Origin: Candidatus Zhuqueibacterota bacterium
GTDB lineage: Bacteria > Zhuqueibacterota > QNDG01 > JABMRT01
Reading direction: 5' to 3'
DNA: 64,000 nucleotides
NCBI GenBank assembly: GCA_013202295.1
Contig: JABMRT010000106.1
Coordinates: 1 to 64,000, forward strand
Made by a program: the position numbers and the translations under genes. Shown here piece by piece: positions 26,350 through 35,162 of this stretch. The notes under the pieces were generated by a model. That model ran no database searches and was not told the DNA's origin. It worked only from the letters and a program-made list of their open reading frames with translations. Position 1 is the stretch's first letter. Each line of letters starts with the position of its first letter.

Positions 26350-27911
26350 TGCAATCGAAGCAAAATCAAAAACTTTTTTATATCATCTTCGGCACATTCA
26401 TTGGTCTGCATGTGCTCATGATATGGATGATTCGCCTGTTCCCCTTTATCGATCTGCCTATGCATTTGGCTTGCGCTCAGATTTTCCGGGATTATAACCA
26501 GCCCGATAACGCATTTCATCAATTCTTCGTACTGAGGAACATCCTATTTCAACCCAATATTGCCCATCTGCTATTTTGCAGTTTCAAGGGATTCCCATCA
26601 GTGGAATTTGCCAACAAACTTTTTTACTCACTTTACGTCATTCTGCTTCCGATTAGTGTGTTCTTCCTGATTCGGAAATTAAAGGGAAATATCTGGTTCG
26701 CGCTGCTTTCAATGATCTATTTATACAATTACAGCGTCACTTGGGGATTTACAGATTACGCTCTAGGTATTCCTCTTTTTCTTTTCTACCTGATTAAGCA
26801 ATATGATTATATTACAAATCCAAATTGGAAGGATGGCGTCCTGCTCAGTTTGTTCCTGATCATTCTTTTCCATGTGCATGGATTGATTACCTTCTTCGCG
26901 ATTGCCTTGCTAGCTTTCCAAATTATTCTTTTTAATATAAAGAATCTGAAACGAATGGCCCTGAGCGGGCTCATTCTACTTCCTATTCTTTTAATAGTTG
27001 GATTCTGGCTTTCCATCCGCGCTACTAGTTCGGGAGACGGCGGGCATATGCTCTCCCGATTGATTCATTATTATTTGACTGACTTTCTGCCTTCGCTTCC
27101 CCGCCGATTGGGAATAATATACTGGGACCACTCATTTCTTGCCTCGGGCCAAACAGGACATTGGATAGGCCTGGGATTCTCAGCATTTATACTGATGATT
27201 GTCTCAAGTTTCCTAATCCGGCCAGCGATATCGATCAAGAATAGGATGAATGAGCCGGAGTTCCGATTTGTGTTGTCATTCCTTCTTTTTAGCCTGATAG
27301 TCTATTTCTTCATTTCATCCATTCGCGGTATGTTGCTCTTATCCTATTATCGTTTTTCTGTCTTGGTCTTCATCAGTTTGATAGTGATTGGATCACTCTT
27401 CTCTGCGCAGCAAAAAATGAAATGGCGGCCAATATTTATTGTAACTGCCGTACTCATACATTTTGGATTGTGGATGGATTATTTTACGGACTTTCAGAAA
27501 GTAAATCAGGATTTCACTCCCGATCTGCTTCCTAAAAACACCCAGGAGAAAGTACTTGCAGGATTGATGTACGACAGTCTGTTCAGGGGACAGCCTGTTT
27601 ATATGCACGTGCCCAATTACTTTATGGTTTGGAGAAAAGGAATTGCAACAAACCGGTTTGTCGAGTTCCCTACTCCCTGGGCTGTTGGAAGGAAAGTAGG
27701 GCCCGATCTGCTTCCCTATTATCAGGAATGGCTTTGGTTGTTCAAGAACTATCAGGGACAGTACACCGATGTAGAGTATTTATTAATTCGTGGCAGAGTA
27801 CCACAGAAAGACCTGGATTATTTTAAATCTTTTAATATGATTACTATGCAGAATGAATGGCTCGTACTTCAAAACACACATCCCGGATCTTCTGATAGGA
27901 AAGAGGAATGA
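26349..27911 (+). CDS. Polytopic membrane protein, GT-C glycosyltransferase-like
   Basis: A 520-residue protein with about 10-11 membrane segments through residue 385 and a soluble tail of about 130 residues. The loop after the first helix, RLFPFIDLPMHLACAQIF, has an acidic residue where GT-C transferases have their catalytic Asp. That and the neighbouring dolichol-phosphate-mannose synthase-like gene suggest a lipid-phosphate-sugar-using transferase, but I do not recognise the family with certainty. It starts inside the nqrE stop (TAATG), and ends 1 nt before the next ATG. Confidence 0.6.
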   Translation: MQSKQNQKLFYIIFGTFIGLHVLMIWMIRLFPFIDLPMHLACAQIFRDYNQPDNAFHQFFVLRNILFQPNIAHLLFCSFKGFPSVEFANKLFYSLYVILLPISVFFLIRKLKGNIWFALLSMIYLYNYSVTWGFTDYALGIPLFLFYLIKQYDYITNPNWKDGVLLSLFLIILFHVHGLITFFAIALLAFQIILFNIKNLKRMALSGLILLPILLIVGFWLSIRATSSGDGGHMLSRLIHYYLTDFLPSLPRRLGIIYWDHSFLASGQTGHWIGLGFSAFILMIVSSFLIRPAISIKNRMNEPEFRFVLSFLLFSLIVYFFISSIRGMLLLSYYRFSVLVFISLIVIGSLFSAQQKMKWRPIFIVTAVLIHFGLWMDYFTDFQKVNQDFTPDLLPKNTQEKVLAGLMYDSLFRGQPVYMHVPNYFMVWRKGIATNRFVEFPTPWAVGRKVGPDLLPYYQEWLWLFKNYQGQYTDVEYLLIRGRVPQKDLDYFKSFNMITMQNEWLVLQNTHPGSSDRKEE

Positions 27912-27912
27912 C

Positions 27913-28809
27913 ATGGAAACCCATTTAAAGAAATCATCAGAAGTTTCCATCATTGTACCTGCATACAACGAGAGCAAAGGAATTGGAATTACTCTTGAGA
28001 AATTAAAGGAAATTGCTGAACCAAATCGTTGGGAAATCATTGTCGTAGATGACGGCTCTACGGACGATACCTGCAAACTCGCGGAATCTCGCGGTGTCAA
28101 AGTCATCCGCCACAAGCGCAATCTGGGGTATGGTGCCGCATTAAAGACGGGAATACGCCAGGCAATCCATGAAATTATTTGCATCACCGACGCGGACGGC
28201 ACCTATCCGACAGCCTGTATTCCTGTTCTCGTTAAAGATCTTGTAGATCACGAGCAGGATATGGTTGTGGGAGCCAGAACGGGCGATTCGGTAAAAATGC
28301 CCAAAGCGCGGAGTCTGGCAAAATGGTTCCTGAAAAAAATCGTGAACTGGATTGTTGAAGATAAAATCCCTGATTTTAATTCCGGATTACGAATCATCAG
28401 ACGGGAATCGCTTGATCCCTTTTTAAGATTCTTGTCAAACGGTTTTTCATTTACAACCACAATCACCCTTGCAATGCATCTGAACGATTATCAAGTCACA
28501 TATCATTCGGTCGATTACCATGCCAGAAAGGGCAAATCGAAAATTCGTCCGATTCGGGATACGGTTAATTTTATTAACCTGATTTTTCGAATCGGACTCT
28601 ATTTCGCGCCATTAAAAATATTTCTGCCATTAAGCAGCCTTTGTTTCCTTCTTGCCTTTGCTTGGGGCCTTATCAGTATAATTGTGTTGGGTAGATTTGC
28701 TGATGCGAGTACACTCACTATCGTAATGGCAGGAATACAAATCGGTGTAATTGGATTGCTCTCAGATTTGATTAATCAACGTACATACGACAGCCATAGA
28801 AAGAGATAG
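27913..28809 (+). CDS. DPM1/DPG-synthase-like family 2 glycosyltransferase
   Basis: About 298 residues from the ATG at 27913. The GT-A domain starts VSIIVPAYNESKGIGITLEK, with nucleotide-binding DDGSTDDT and metal-binding DADGTYP. NLGYGAALKTGI is typical of polyprenyl-phosphate mannose/glucose synthases. Two hydrophobic segments (about 235-295) anchor the C-terminus. It probably makes a polyprenyl-phosphate sugar, which the membrane protein upstream could use. It is 1 nt from the upstream stop and 9 nt from the downstream gene. Confidence 0.83.
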   Translation: METHLKKSSEVSIIVPAYNESKGIGITLEKLKEIAEPNRWEIIVVDDGSTDDTCKLAESRGVKVIRHKRNLGYGAALKTGIRQAIHEIICITDADGTYPTACIPVLVKDLVDHEQDMVVGARTGDSVKMPKARSLAKWFLKKIVNWIVEDKIPDFNSGLRIIRRESLDPFLRFLSNGFSFTTTITLAMHLNDYQVTYHSVDYHARKGKSKIRPIRDTVNFINLIFRIGLYFAPLKIFLPLSSLCFLLAFAWGLISIIVLGRFADASTLTIVMAGIQIGVIGLLSDLINQRTYDSHRKR

Positions 28810-28818
28810 AGCATCTTC

Positions 28819-30234
28819 ATGCAAGTTTTATTAATAAATCCTCCCTCAGAGAATGAGATTATCGGGAATAATCCCGAGATCATTGAAGAGGAGCGCGGAA
28901 ACAATCCACCGCTTGGATTACTATACATTGCGGGATACCTTGAAGTCAATTCTGACTATACGGTGCGTGTTTTGGATTGTCAGGTTGAGGAATTGACCTA
29001 TCCACAGATCGAAACCCGGTTAAGTCAGATGGATTTTGACGTGGTCGGAATGACTGCCATGAGCTTCACACTGCTGGATGTGATGAAGACCATTCATATC
29101 GTCAAGCAAATCAATCCGAACGCTTGTATTGTACTTGGTGGCCCGCATCCTCACTTGTTTCCAAATGAGACCCTTGCCCTTGATGGTGTCGATTTTGTTA
29201 TTCTGGGTGAAGGAGAAAAGACTTTCCTCGAACTTCTTCACAATTTGGAGAAGCCGGATGAACTTTTTAAAATTCCCGGGATTGTCTTCAGATCAGGAAA
29301 TCAAATCATCAACACTGGAAATCCGCCATTTATAGAAGACCTGGATGCACTTCCTTTTCCCGCCCGACATCTGACTCCCTACCAAAAATACGATTCCCTG
29401 CTCGCCAAGCGCACGCCGGTGACAATCATGATGACCAGCCGGGGATGCCCTTATCAATGTGCGTTCTGCGACCGGCCGCAGCTTGGCAAACGATTCCGCG
29501 CCCGCTCAACCCTGAATGTAGTGGATGAAATCGAAGCTTGCATTAAAATGGGCATCCATGAATTCATCATGTATGATGACACCTTCACTGTGAAGAAGGA
29601 TCGAGCCAAAGGAATTTGTGATGAAATCGTGCGGCGTAAACTGGACATCGGCTGGGACATCCGCGCCCGTGTGGATACGATCGACGAGGAATTGCTAATC
29701 AAGCTGAAACAAGCAGGCTGCCGCGGAATCCATTATGGCGTGGAAGCCGGCACTGAAAAAATTCTTAAAGTGCTGAACAAGGGAATCACATTGGACTGTG
29801 TGGAGGAAGTATTCCGCATGACCCGCAAACATGGACTCATGACTCTTGCCTACTTCATGATTGGCAGTCCCGGAGAAACCAGAGAAGATATCCTGCAGAC
29901 TTTCGCATTCTCACGAAAACTGGATGCGGACTTTGTACATATGACCATCCTCACTCCCTTTCCAGGCACTAAAATCTATTTCGACGGAATGTCCAGTGGG
30001 ATTATTGATCGGGATTACTGGCGCGAATTCGCGGAAAATCCGACTCATGATTTCATTCCTCCACATTGGAATGAGAACTTTACATTGGATGAACTCCGGG
30101 AACTTCTTGTATATGGGTATAAGCAGTTTTACACCCGTCCTGGATACATTCTCAAACGCCTGGTAAAAGTGGAATCATTCGGCGAATTGAAACGCAAGGT
30201 CAAGGCCGGGATCAAAGTCATTTTTATGAAATAA
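28819..30234 (+). CDS. B12-binding-domain radical SAM protein
   Basis: A 471-residue enzyme. The N-terminal cobalamin-binding-type domain spans about 1-150 (QVLLINPPSE, VVGMTAMSFT, VLGGPHPHLFP). The radical SAM centre is MTSRGCPYQCAFCD, a Cys-x3-Cys-x2-Cys cluster motif near residue 212, followed by the FIMYDDTFTV and GIHYGVEAGTEKILKVLNKG elements of the class. A C-terminal extension ends near 471. This class includes methylases acting on unactivated carbons, including lipid and sugar carbons. The substrate is unknown; the setting suggests a lipid or glycan. Confidence 0.87.
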   Translation: MQVLLINPPSENEIIGNNPEIIEEERGNNPPLGLLYIAGYLEVNSDYTVRVLDCQVEELTYPQIETRLSQMDFDVVGMTAMSFTLLDVMKTIHIVKQINPNACIVLGGPHPHLFPNETLALDGVDFVILGEGEKTFLELLHNLEKPDELFKIPGIVFRSGNQIINTGNPPFIEDLDALPFPARHLTPYQKYDSLLAKRTPVTIMMTSRGCPYQCAFCDRPQLGKRFRARSTLNVVDEIEACIKMGIHEFIMYDDTFTVKKDRAKGICDEIVRRKLDIGWDIRARVDTIDEELLIKLKQAGCRGIHYGVEAGTEKILKVLNKGITLDCVEEVFRMTRKHGLMTLAYFMIGSPGETREDILQTFAFSRKLDADFVHMTILTPFPGTKIYFDGMSSGIIDRDYWREFAENPTHDFIPPHWNENFTLDELRELLVYGYKQFYTRPGYILKRLVKVESFGELKRKVKAGIKVIFMK

Positions 30235-30317
30235 ATAATATGCATTTCTGATCACAGCGTGTAAATCATTGCCTAAATAAGAAACATCGTTGAAAAATAA
30301 TATTGGAGGTTAATAGA

Positions 30318-30980
30318 TTGGCGTTTGATCATCACACATCACAGCGTGATTTTTGGGAACGGAATGATCTCGGTCGTAGAAGAAACCCCACACATCCCGT
30401 TGTAAAAGCCTATGTGTTATCTAAAATTCTGGAAATACAAAAACATATTTCGATCGAAACCGAAACAACGCTTTTGGATGTCGGTTGTGGAAATGGTTTT
30501 TTTACGACCCATTTCAATCAAATATGTAATACAATCGGCATCGATTCATCAAAGAAAATGATCGAATTAAACCCGAATAAAAATGTCTCTGTAATGGATG
30601 CGAGGAAAATAGAATATCCGAATGATACATTTGACATTGTGTTCTGCCATGCACTGTTGCATCATGTAGTTGAAAGAGATAAAGTCATCCAGGAAATGAA
30701 ACGAGTTTCAAAAAGATTTGTCATCATTTTGGAACCCAATCGGAACAATCCTTTCATGTACTTATTTGCCTTGATAGTCAAAGAAGAAAGAGGGGCGCTT
30801 ATTTTTTCATTAAAATATCTGAAAAACTTTGTTGAAATAAATGGTCTGCGCATAATGACTGCTTTCTCTCAAGGGTGTATTGTACCAAATAAATTTCCGA
30901 CTCTTTTATTACCCTTTGTAAAAGGTCTGGATTGCCTTAATGCTCAAGGTGTCACAAATTTTATTATTTGTGAGAAATAG
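30318..30980 (+). CDS. Class I SAM-dependent methyltransferase
   Basis: About 220 residues from a TTG start at 30318, chosen because GGAGGT lies 7 nt upstream. SAM motif I is LLDVGCGNGFFTTHF, with motif II/III DTFDIVFCHALLHHV. It is an AdoMet methyltransferase with a hydrophobic C-terminal part. The region is clearly more AT-rich than nqr genes. It overlaps no gene, but the next ATG follows within 40 nt. Confidence 0.78.
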   Translation: MAFDHHTSQRDFWERNDLGRRRNPTHPVVKAYVLSKILEIQKHISIETETTLLDVGCGNGFFTTHFNQICNTIGIDSSKKMIELNPNKNVSVMDARKIEYPNDTFDIVFCHALLHHVVERDKVIQEMKRVSKRFVIILEPNRNNPFMYLFALIVKEERGALIFSLKYLKNFVEINGLRIMTAFSQGCIVPNKFPTLLLPFVKGLDCLNAQGVTNFIICEK

Positions 30981-31017
30981 TTACAAGGGACATCAACATA
31001 AACAGTATTTAAATACA

Positions 31018-31959
31018 ATGAGTAAATCTTTAAAAAATATTTTTTTGCTTTTAATTGGGATCACAATTTTCATAATTTTCATTCTTGAAATTGGGAGTCC
31101 CAAACATTTGAATATGATATTCAATTTTGGGTGGTTAAACACATTCATTGTGACGCTCCTCACCTTTATCATTATTCTAATTGCAGCATTTCGCTGGTAT
31201 CTGCTTATCAATCTGCAGAAAAACAGTGTTGTTTCTTTCAACCCGATTCTTAAGGCCTCTGTATGGGCTCGATTGTCAAGCCAGACCACAAGTCAGATTT
31301 TTGGTGATGTAGGAATGAAAATGCTGATGGCGAAAAATATTAATGTCTCATTTCCTGAAATTATTTTTTCAGTGATATGGGACAAATCATTTGAGTTATT
31401 AATGCTTATTTCTGCTACAATTGGATATATTACGATCACACATATATTCAACATGGAAATACTACAGTGGTTATTTATTCCGTTTTGTTTTCTTCTTTTA
31501 TTCCCCCTCTCCATGCTTTCAATTTTCATCACGCAACTTTTCTTGAAAACAAAGAAAAAAATGAATAATAATTTCAAGCCGCGTTTCTCAATAAGTAATG
31601 CAGCATCCATCAGCATTCTCTCTTTAATGAAATACATCCTTGTTTCTTTCCGTTACTATATAATCATCGCTTACTTTAACTTTCAAATCAAGTTTTTTGA
31701 TGTTTTTCTAGGCACCGCACTTACCCAACTTGGCAATATTGTTGCTGTCACACCCGGTGGTCTCGGATTTATTGAAACGGGCTGGATCGGATTCTTTAAA
31801 TACTTAAACATTCAAGATGAGTATTTAGGTGCATTTCTTTTAACACAACGGATGATAATTCTATTATCAGTATTCATTGTATTTGCTATCTTTAACGGAT
31901 ACTACTTTATAACAAATTATAATAAATTAAAACATCATCAAGCAAAGGAAGCTGAATGA
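31018..31959 (+). CDS. Flippase-like (LPG synthase TM / AglD family) membrane protein
   Basis: About 313 residues with 7-8 membrane helices. The family mark is [20 protein letters not shown] near residue 250, typical of the lysylphosphatidylglycerol synthase transmembrane/UPF0104 family. The N-terminal helix is followed by [11 protein letters not shown]. Family members transfer or flip lipid-linked sugars or aminoacyl lipids. The start used is ATG 31018; an ORF extends to 30940 but would overlap the methyltransferase. Its stop overlaps the nqrF start (ATGA). Strongly AT-rich. Confidence 0.8.
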   Translation: MSKSLKNIFLLLIGITIFIIFILEIGSPKHLNMIFNFGWLNTFIVTLLTFIIILIAAFRWYLLINLQKNSVVSFNPILKASVWARLSSQTTSQIFGDVGMKMLMAKNINVSFPEIIFSVIWDKSFELLMLISATIGYITITHIFNMEILQWLFIPFCFLLLFPLSMLSIFITQLFLKTKKKMNNNFKPRFSISNAASISILSLMKYILVSFRYYIIIAYFNFQIKFFDVFLGTALTQLGNIVAVTPGGLGFIETGWIGFFKYLNIQDEYLGAFLLTQRMIILLSVFIVFAIFNGYYFITNYNKLKHHQAKEAE

Positions 31960-33191
31960 ACGGTTTTGAACTTATTTTACTTGGCGTAGGCATGTTTACA
32001 ACCATTGTGCTTGCCTTGGTTATACTCATTTTACTTGCGAAATCCAGACTGGTACCGAGTGGTGAAGTCAATATCACTATCAATGATGATCCAAAACATG
32101 TGTATGCGGTGAATCTCGGTGATAAATTGCTCAATACTCTTGCCGACCAGAAGATCTACCTTCCCTCGGCATGTGGCGGCGGTGGAACATGCGCACAGTG
32201 TAAATGTATCATCACTGAAGGCGGCGGATCTCTTCTGCCTACTGAAGCATCTGTACTCACACGCCGGGAAGCCAGAGATGGATATCGTCTGTCATGTCAG
32301 GTTGCTGTCAAAGATAATTTAAAGATTGAAATACCGGCTGAGGTCTTTGATGTCCGCAAGTGGGAGTGCACTGTCAAATCAAATAGAAACGTCGCCACCT
32401 TTATTAAAGAACTCGTTCTGGAATTACCGAAAGGTGAGGATGTAGATTTTCGTGCTGGAGGATATATTCAGATTGAAGCCCTCCCGCATGTTGTGAATTA
32501 TAAGGATTTTGAAATCGATCCTGACTATCGCGGGGACTGGGATAAATGGAATATGTGGCGTTATGTTTCAAAAGTATCTGAGGATGTCTCCCGGGCATAT
32601 TCGATGGCAAGCTATCCTGAGGAAAAAGATATAATCATGCTCAATGTCAGGATTGCTTCACCTCCCCCCAATAAGCCCAATGTGCCACCCGGGCAGATGT
32701 CATCCTTCATCTTCAATTTAAAACCTGGAGACAAAGCAGTTATTTCCGGACCGTATGGCGAATTTTTCGCGAGGGAAACAAATAATGAGATGGTCTTCAT
32801 CGGCGGCGGTGCAGGCATGGCACCTATGCGGTCACATATATTCGATCAACTCAAACGGCTGGATTCTAAACGCAAAATCTCCTTCTGGTATGGCGCCCGG
32901 AGTCTTCGCGAAGCATTTTATACAGAGGAATTTGACGCTTTGACGAAAAAACATCCCAATTTTTCGTGGCATCTGGCATTATCTGAACCACAATCAGAGG
33001 ATAAATGGAAGGGTCTCACCGGCTTTATTCATCAGGTTTTATACGATGAGTATTTAAAGGATCACCCGGCGCCAGAAGACTGCGAATATTACCTATGCGG
33101 TCCGCCCATGATGAATGACGCAGTGCTGCATTTACTCAATAATTTGGGTGTGGAGGATGAAAATATTCTTTTCGATGATTTTGGAGGATAA
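31956..33191 (+). CDS. nqrF: Na+-translocating NADH:quinone reductase subunit F
   Basis: A 411-residue NADH-oxidising subunit. One N-terminal helix (5-27), a 2Fe-2S ferredoxin domain with Cys73, Cys79, Cys82 and Cys114 ([13 protein letters not shown]...LSCQV), an FAD domain with [11 protein letters not shown], and an NADH domain with [12 protein letters not shown] and [11 protein letters not shown]. It brings electrons from NADH into the Na+ pump. It is separated from nqrE by five unrelated genes, but translationally linked to the last of these through ATGA. Confidence 0.95.
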   Translation: MNGFELILLGVGMFTTIVLALVILILLAKSRLVPSGEVNITINDDPKHVYAVNLGDKLLNTLADQKIYLPSACGGGGTCAQCKCIITEGGGSLLPTEASVLTRREARDGYRLSCQVAVKDNLKIEIPAEVFDVRKWECTVKSNRNVATFIKELVLELPKGEDVDFRAGGYIQIEALPHVVNYKDFEIDPDYRGDWDKWNMWRYVSKVSEDVSRAYSMASYPEEKDIIMLNVRIASPPPNKPNVPPGQMSSFIFNLKPGDKAVISGPYGEFFARETNNEMVFIGGGAGMAPMRSHIFDQLKRLDSKRKISFWYGARSLREAFYTEEFDALTKKHPNFSWHLALSEPQSEDKWKGLTGFIHQVLYDEYLKDHPAPEDCEYYLCGPPMMNDAVLHLLNNLGVEDENILFDDFGG

Positions 33192-33236
33192 GACTATTAA
33201 ACTTCAAAGGTTTAAATGAATCAATTGGAGGAAACA

Positions 33237-33686
33237 ATGAAAACAGCTGAAGATATATTGAAGGAAAAGAACAAAGAAATGATTTGTATCGCGCCGGACA
33301 CCAGCATCTTTGATGCGGCACGCACAATGGTTGTAAACAACATAGGTGCTGTAATTGTGAAAGAAGGTGAAACCATTCATGGAATATATACTGAACGCGA
33401 CTACCTTCATGACAGCGTAAAAGAAGGATTTGATCCCAAGAGCGGCCGTGTCAGAGATTACATGACCTGTAACTTGATATTTGCTTCATATGATGATCCG
33501 TTATACAAACTTCAGGATATGATGCTCGGCATGCGCATCCGGCATCTACTGATTCAAAAGAACAAACAATATATCGGAATGCTTTCAGCGGGGGACGTTA
33601 CACGGGCCGGTCTCAACGAGTCTGAAAACAAACTCAAATCTGTAAGCTGGAACTATTACGAAGACTGGAAATGGAAAAAGAAATAA
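33237..33686 (+). CDS. CBS-domain protein
   Basis: About 149 residues. The ATG at 33237 is used since GGAGG lies 3-8 nt upstream; the ATG at 33216 is less likely. Two CBS motifs: about 10-70 (TSIFDAARTMVVNNIGAVIV...GIYTERDYL) and 75-135 (YMTCNLIFASYDDPLYKLQD...IGMLSAGDV). CBS pairs bind adenine nucleotides and regulate partners. Position between nqrF and nqrM suggests it could sense energy state for the Na+-NQR, which is an inference. Confidence 0.85.
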   Translation: MKTAEDILKEKNKEMICIAPDTSIFDAARTMVVNNIGAVIVKEGETIHGIYTERDYLHDSVKEGFDPKSGRVRDYMTCNLIFASYDDPLYKLQDMMLGMRIRHLLIQKNKQYIGMLSAGDVTRAGLNESENKLKSVSWNYYEDWKWKKK

Positions 33687-33708
33687 ATCTGAATGGAGAA
33701 ATAATTTG

Positions 33709-33879
33709 ATGCAGCAATTTTTAGTAATTTTCATTGCAATCGTATTGATTTTCGGGATGATGATGCTCAGTCTGAAATTCGGAAAATATAAGGAGCGATC
33801 ATCTGGATGTTGTGGCGGGGGTCATTGTGAATCACCAAAAGAGGACGAAGATTCCTGCTGCGGTGAACACAAGCATTAA
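33709..33879 (+). CDS. nqrM: NqrM, Na+-NQR maturation protein (small)
   Basis: A 56-residue protein, too short for most gene lists. It has an N-terminal membrane helix (FLVIFIAIVLIFGMMML, residues 4-20), a basic stretch (KFGKYKERS) and a Cys-rich end: Cys34-Cys35, Cys40, Cys50-Cys51. This is the layout of NqrM (DUF539), which delivers iron for the membrane Fe centre in NqrD/E and follows nqrF in other genomes. A GGAG lies 11 nt before the ATG. It is followed by the operon's terminator. Confidence 0.82.
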   Translation: MQQFLVIFIAIVLIFGMMMLSLKFGKYKERSSGCCGGGHCESPKEDEDSCCGEHKH

Positions 33880-33903
33880 ATCTGTCTTGAAATTTTTGGA
33901 TGA

Positions 33904-33940
33904 ACAAAGCCCCGGAACGGTCAACCGGGGCTTTGTTTGT
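33904..33940 (+). terminator. Terminator of the nqr operon
   Basis: CAAAGCCCCGG (33905-33915) pairs with CCGGGGCTTTG (33925-33935) around a 9-nt loop, followed by TTTG. The first intrinsic terminator downstream of nqrA that I can see. Confidence 0.88.
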
Positions 33941-33989
33941 GGAGGGTGCATTCCGTATTACAGCGGAATGGTCAAGAGTGAGAGGAAAT

Positions 33990-34706
33990 TTAAAAAGAAT
34001 AAGCAAGACCGATTCTTACATCACTGATTAGAAAATCCCAGCCATTTTCATTCGAATCTCTAACTGAATTTTGAGACCATGGTTCACTATCTTCTGAATC
34101 ATATTTGGATGTATGCTCACTTTCTCCCGTTGAATACCACTTTTTTATCGATATTTCATATTCGCTATAAATATGAAATCCTTCTGTAATTTTTGCCATA
34201 CAACCAAACGATGAGAGAACACCCACAGTAATTCTTCTACTACTCGATGTGCTTATATCCAAATGGGATGATTCATTACTATCGTGTGAGCTGTTGGAAG
34301 TATTTTTTGACACACCCAGTCCAAGATATGGTCCTAAACCACCAAATAATGTAATACCAGAGTTAAATTCTTTCATCAACAGATATTGAGCAGTAAATGA
34401 AACAGAAAATGAATTTCTTTTTCGTTCACTATCACTATCCTCGGCGCTGTCGTCGTCCTCATAAATAATTTCAGCATCTTGATGTCCTTTACTATAACTT
34501 TTAGCGCCATTAATGTGTAGGCCTAATCGGAATGCTTCAGATTCTCTCAGTTTCTTTTGATAGGAAACTGATAATCCATTAATCAAATTGAAAAATAAAT
34601 ACTTTTCCTTTTGAATGGATAAAGAGTCCGTTGTTTCTGACACAAGCAAATCGTGCTTGAGAAGCAATACACAGATCGTAATCAAAAACAGATATTTACC
34701 TTTCAT
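33990..34706 (-). CDS. Small outer-membrane beta-barrel-like protein, unknown
   Basis: About 238 residues from the ATG at 34706 (AGGAAGGAGAG upstream). Signal peptide about 1-25 (ITICVLLLKHDLLVSE). The body alternates polar and hydrophobic residues as beta strands with Asp/Ser/Glu-rich loops (EDDDSAEDSDSERKRN; SSHDSNESSHLD). It ends RIGLAYSF; the final Phe is a typical outer-membrane barrel signal. The size fits an 8-stranded barrel. I do not recognise the family. Confidence 0.62.
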   Translation of the reverse strand: MKGKYLFLITICVLLLKHDLLVSETTDSLSIQKEKYLFFNLINGLSVSYQKKLRESEAFRLGLHINGAKSYSKGHQDAEIIYEDDDSAEDSDSERKRNSFSVSFTAQYLLMKEFNSGITLFGGLGPYLGLGVSKNTSNSSHDSNESSHLDISTSSSRRITVGVLSSFGCMAKITEGFHIYSEYEISIKKWYSTGESEHTSKYDSEDSEPWSQNSVRDSNENGWDFLISDVRIGLAYSF

Positions 34707-34726
34707 TCTCTCTCCTTCCTCATAGA

Positions 34727-35098
34727 TCATTTTGGGCTAATTTCACCCAATCCAATTTTCTCTGGTGTATCGTCTTCGTTGTATACCTGTGGATCACAAA
34801 CTAACGCCTCAACAACCACCATTACCTCATCGCGGCTGGCCTCAATATCCAGGATGCGCATCGCATTCCCCCCAAGATTTGCGACCTGGTTTCGTGCCTG
34901 ATTCATTGCGCTTTGTGCCCGCTCCCCAGGTGACGGATTAAACCGTTCTCCTGTTGCGACTACCGTAATGAATGTACAACAGCAATCACGTTGTTCTTCT
35001 GTAACGGTTTGGACATGCGATCCCCTGTCTGTCAAAGTAGCAGCACATTGGATGAGAATGAGTGAGATCGGAATGAATATAAAAATCCTCTTTTTCAT
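34727..35098 (-). CDS. DUF4156-like lipoprotein
   Basis: A 123-residue lipoprotein with signal and lipobox LILIQCAAT (Cys18). The body has RDCCCTFITVVATG and a QARNQVANLGGNAMRIL helix, which resembles DUF4156 (small periplasmic lipoproteins with a conserved RNxxAxLGANxV motif). The cysteines 39-41 form an odd Cys triplet. It lies between the FadL-like gene and the small barrel gene, all on the same strand. Function unknown. Confidence 0.65.
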   Translation of the reverse strand: MKKRIFIFIPISLILIQCAATLTDRGSHVQTVTEEQRDCCCTFITVVATGERFNPSPGERAQSAMNQARNQVANLGGNAMRILDIEASRDEVMVVVEALVCDPQVYNEDDTPEKIGLGEISPK

Positions 35099-35162
35099 GA
35101 TTTTGCTCCTTTATTTTGGTTGGAAACTTAGCCTCTTAAATGTGACTTCACTTATCTTTCAT

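Noticed and set aside
30940-31017. Upstream extension of the flippase-like protein
   Set aside because: It would overlap the methyltransferase by 41 nt with no ribosome-binding site. The helix pattern begins after 31018.
26349-31959. Mobile genomic island in the nqr operon
   Set aside because: No transposase, integrase, direct repeats or tRNA at the edges. The overlapping start/stop codons argue for a settled insertion, so I report the unusual order but not a mobile element.
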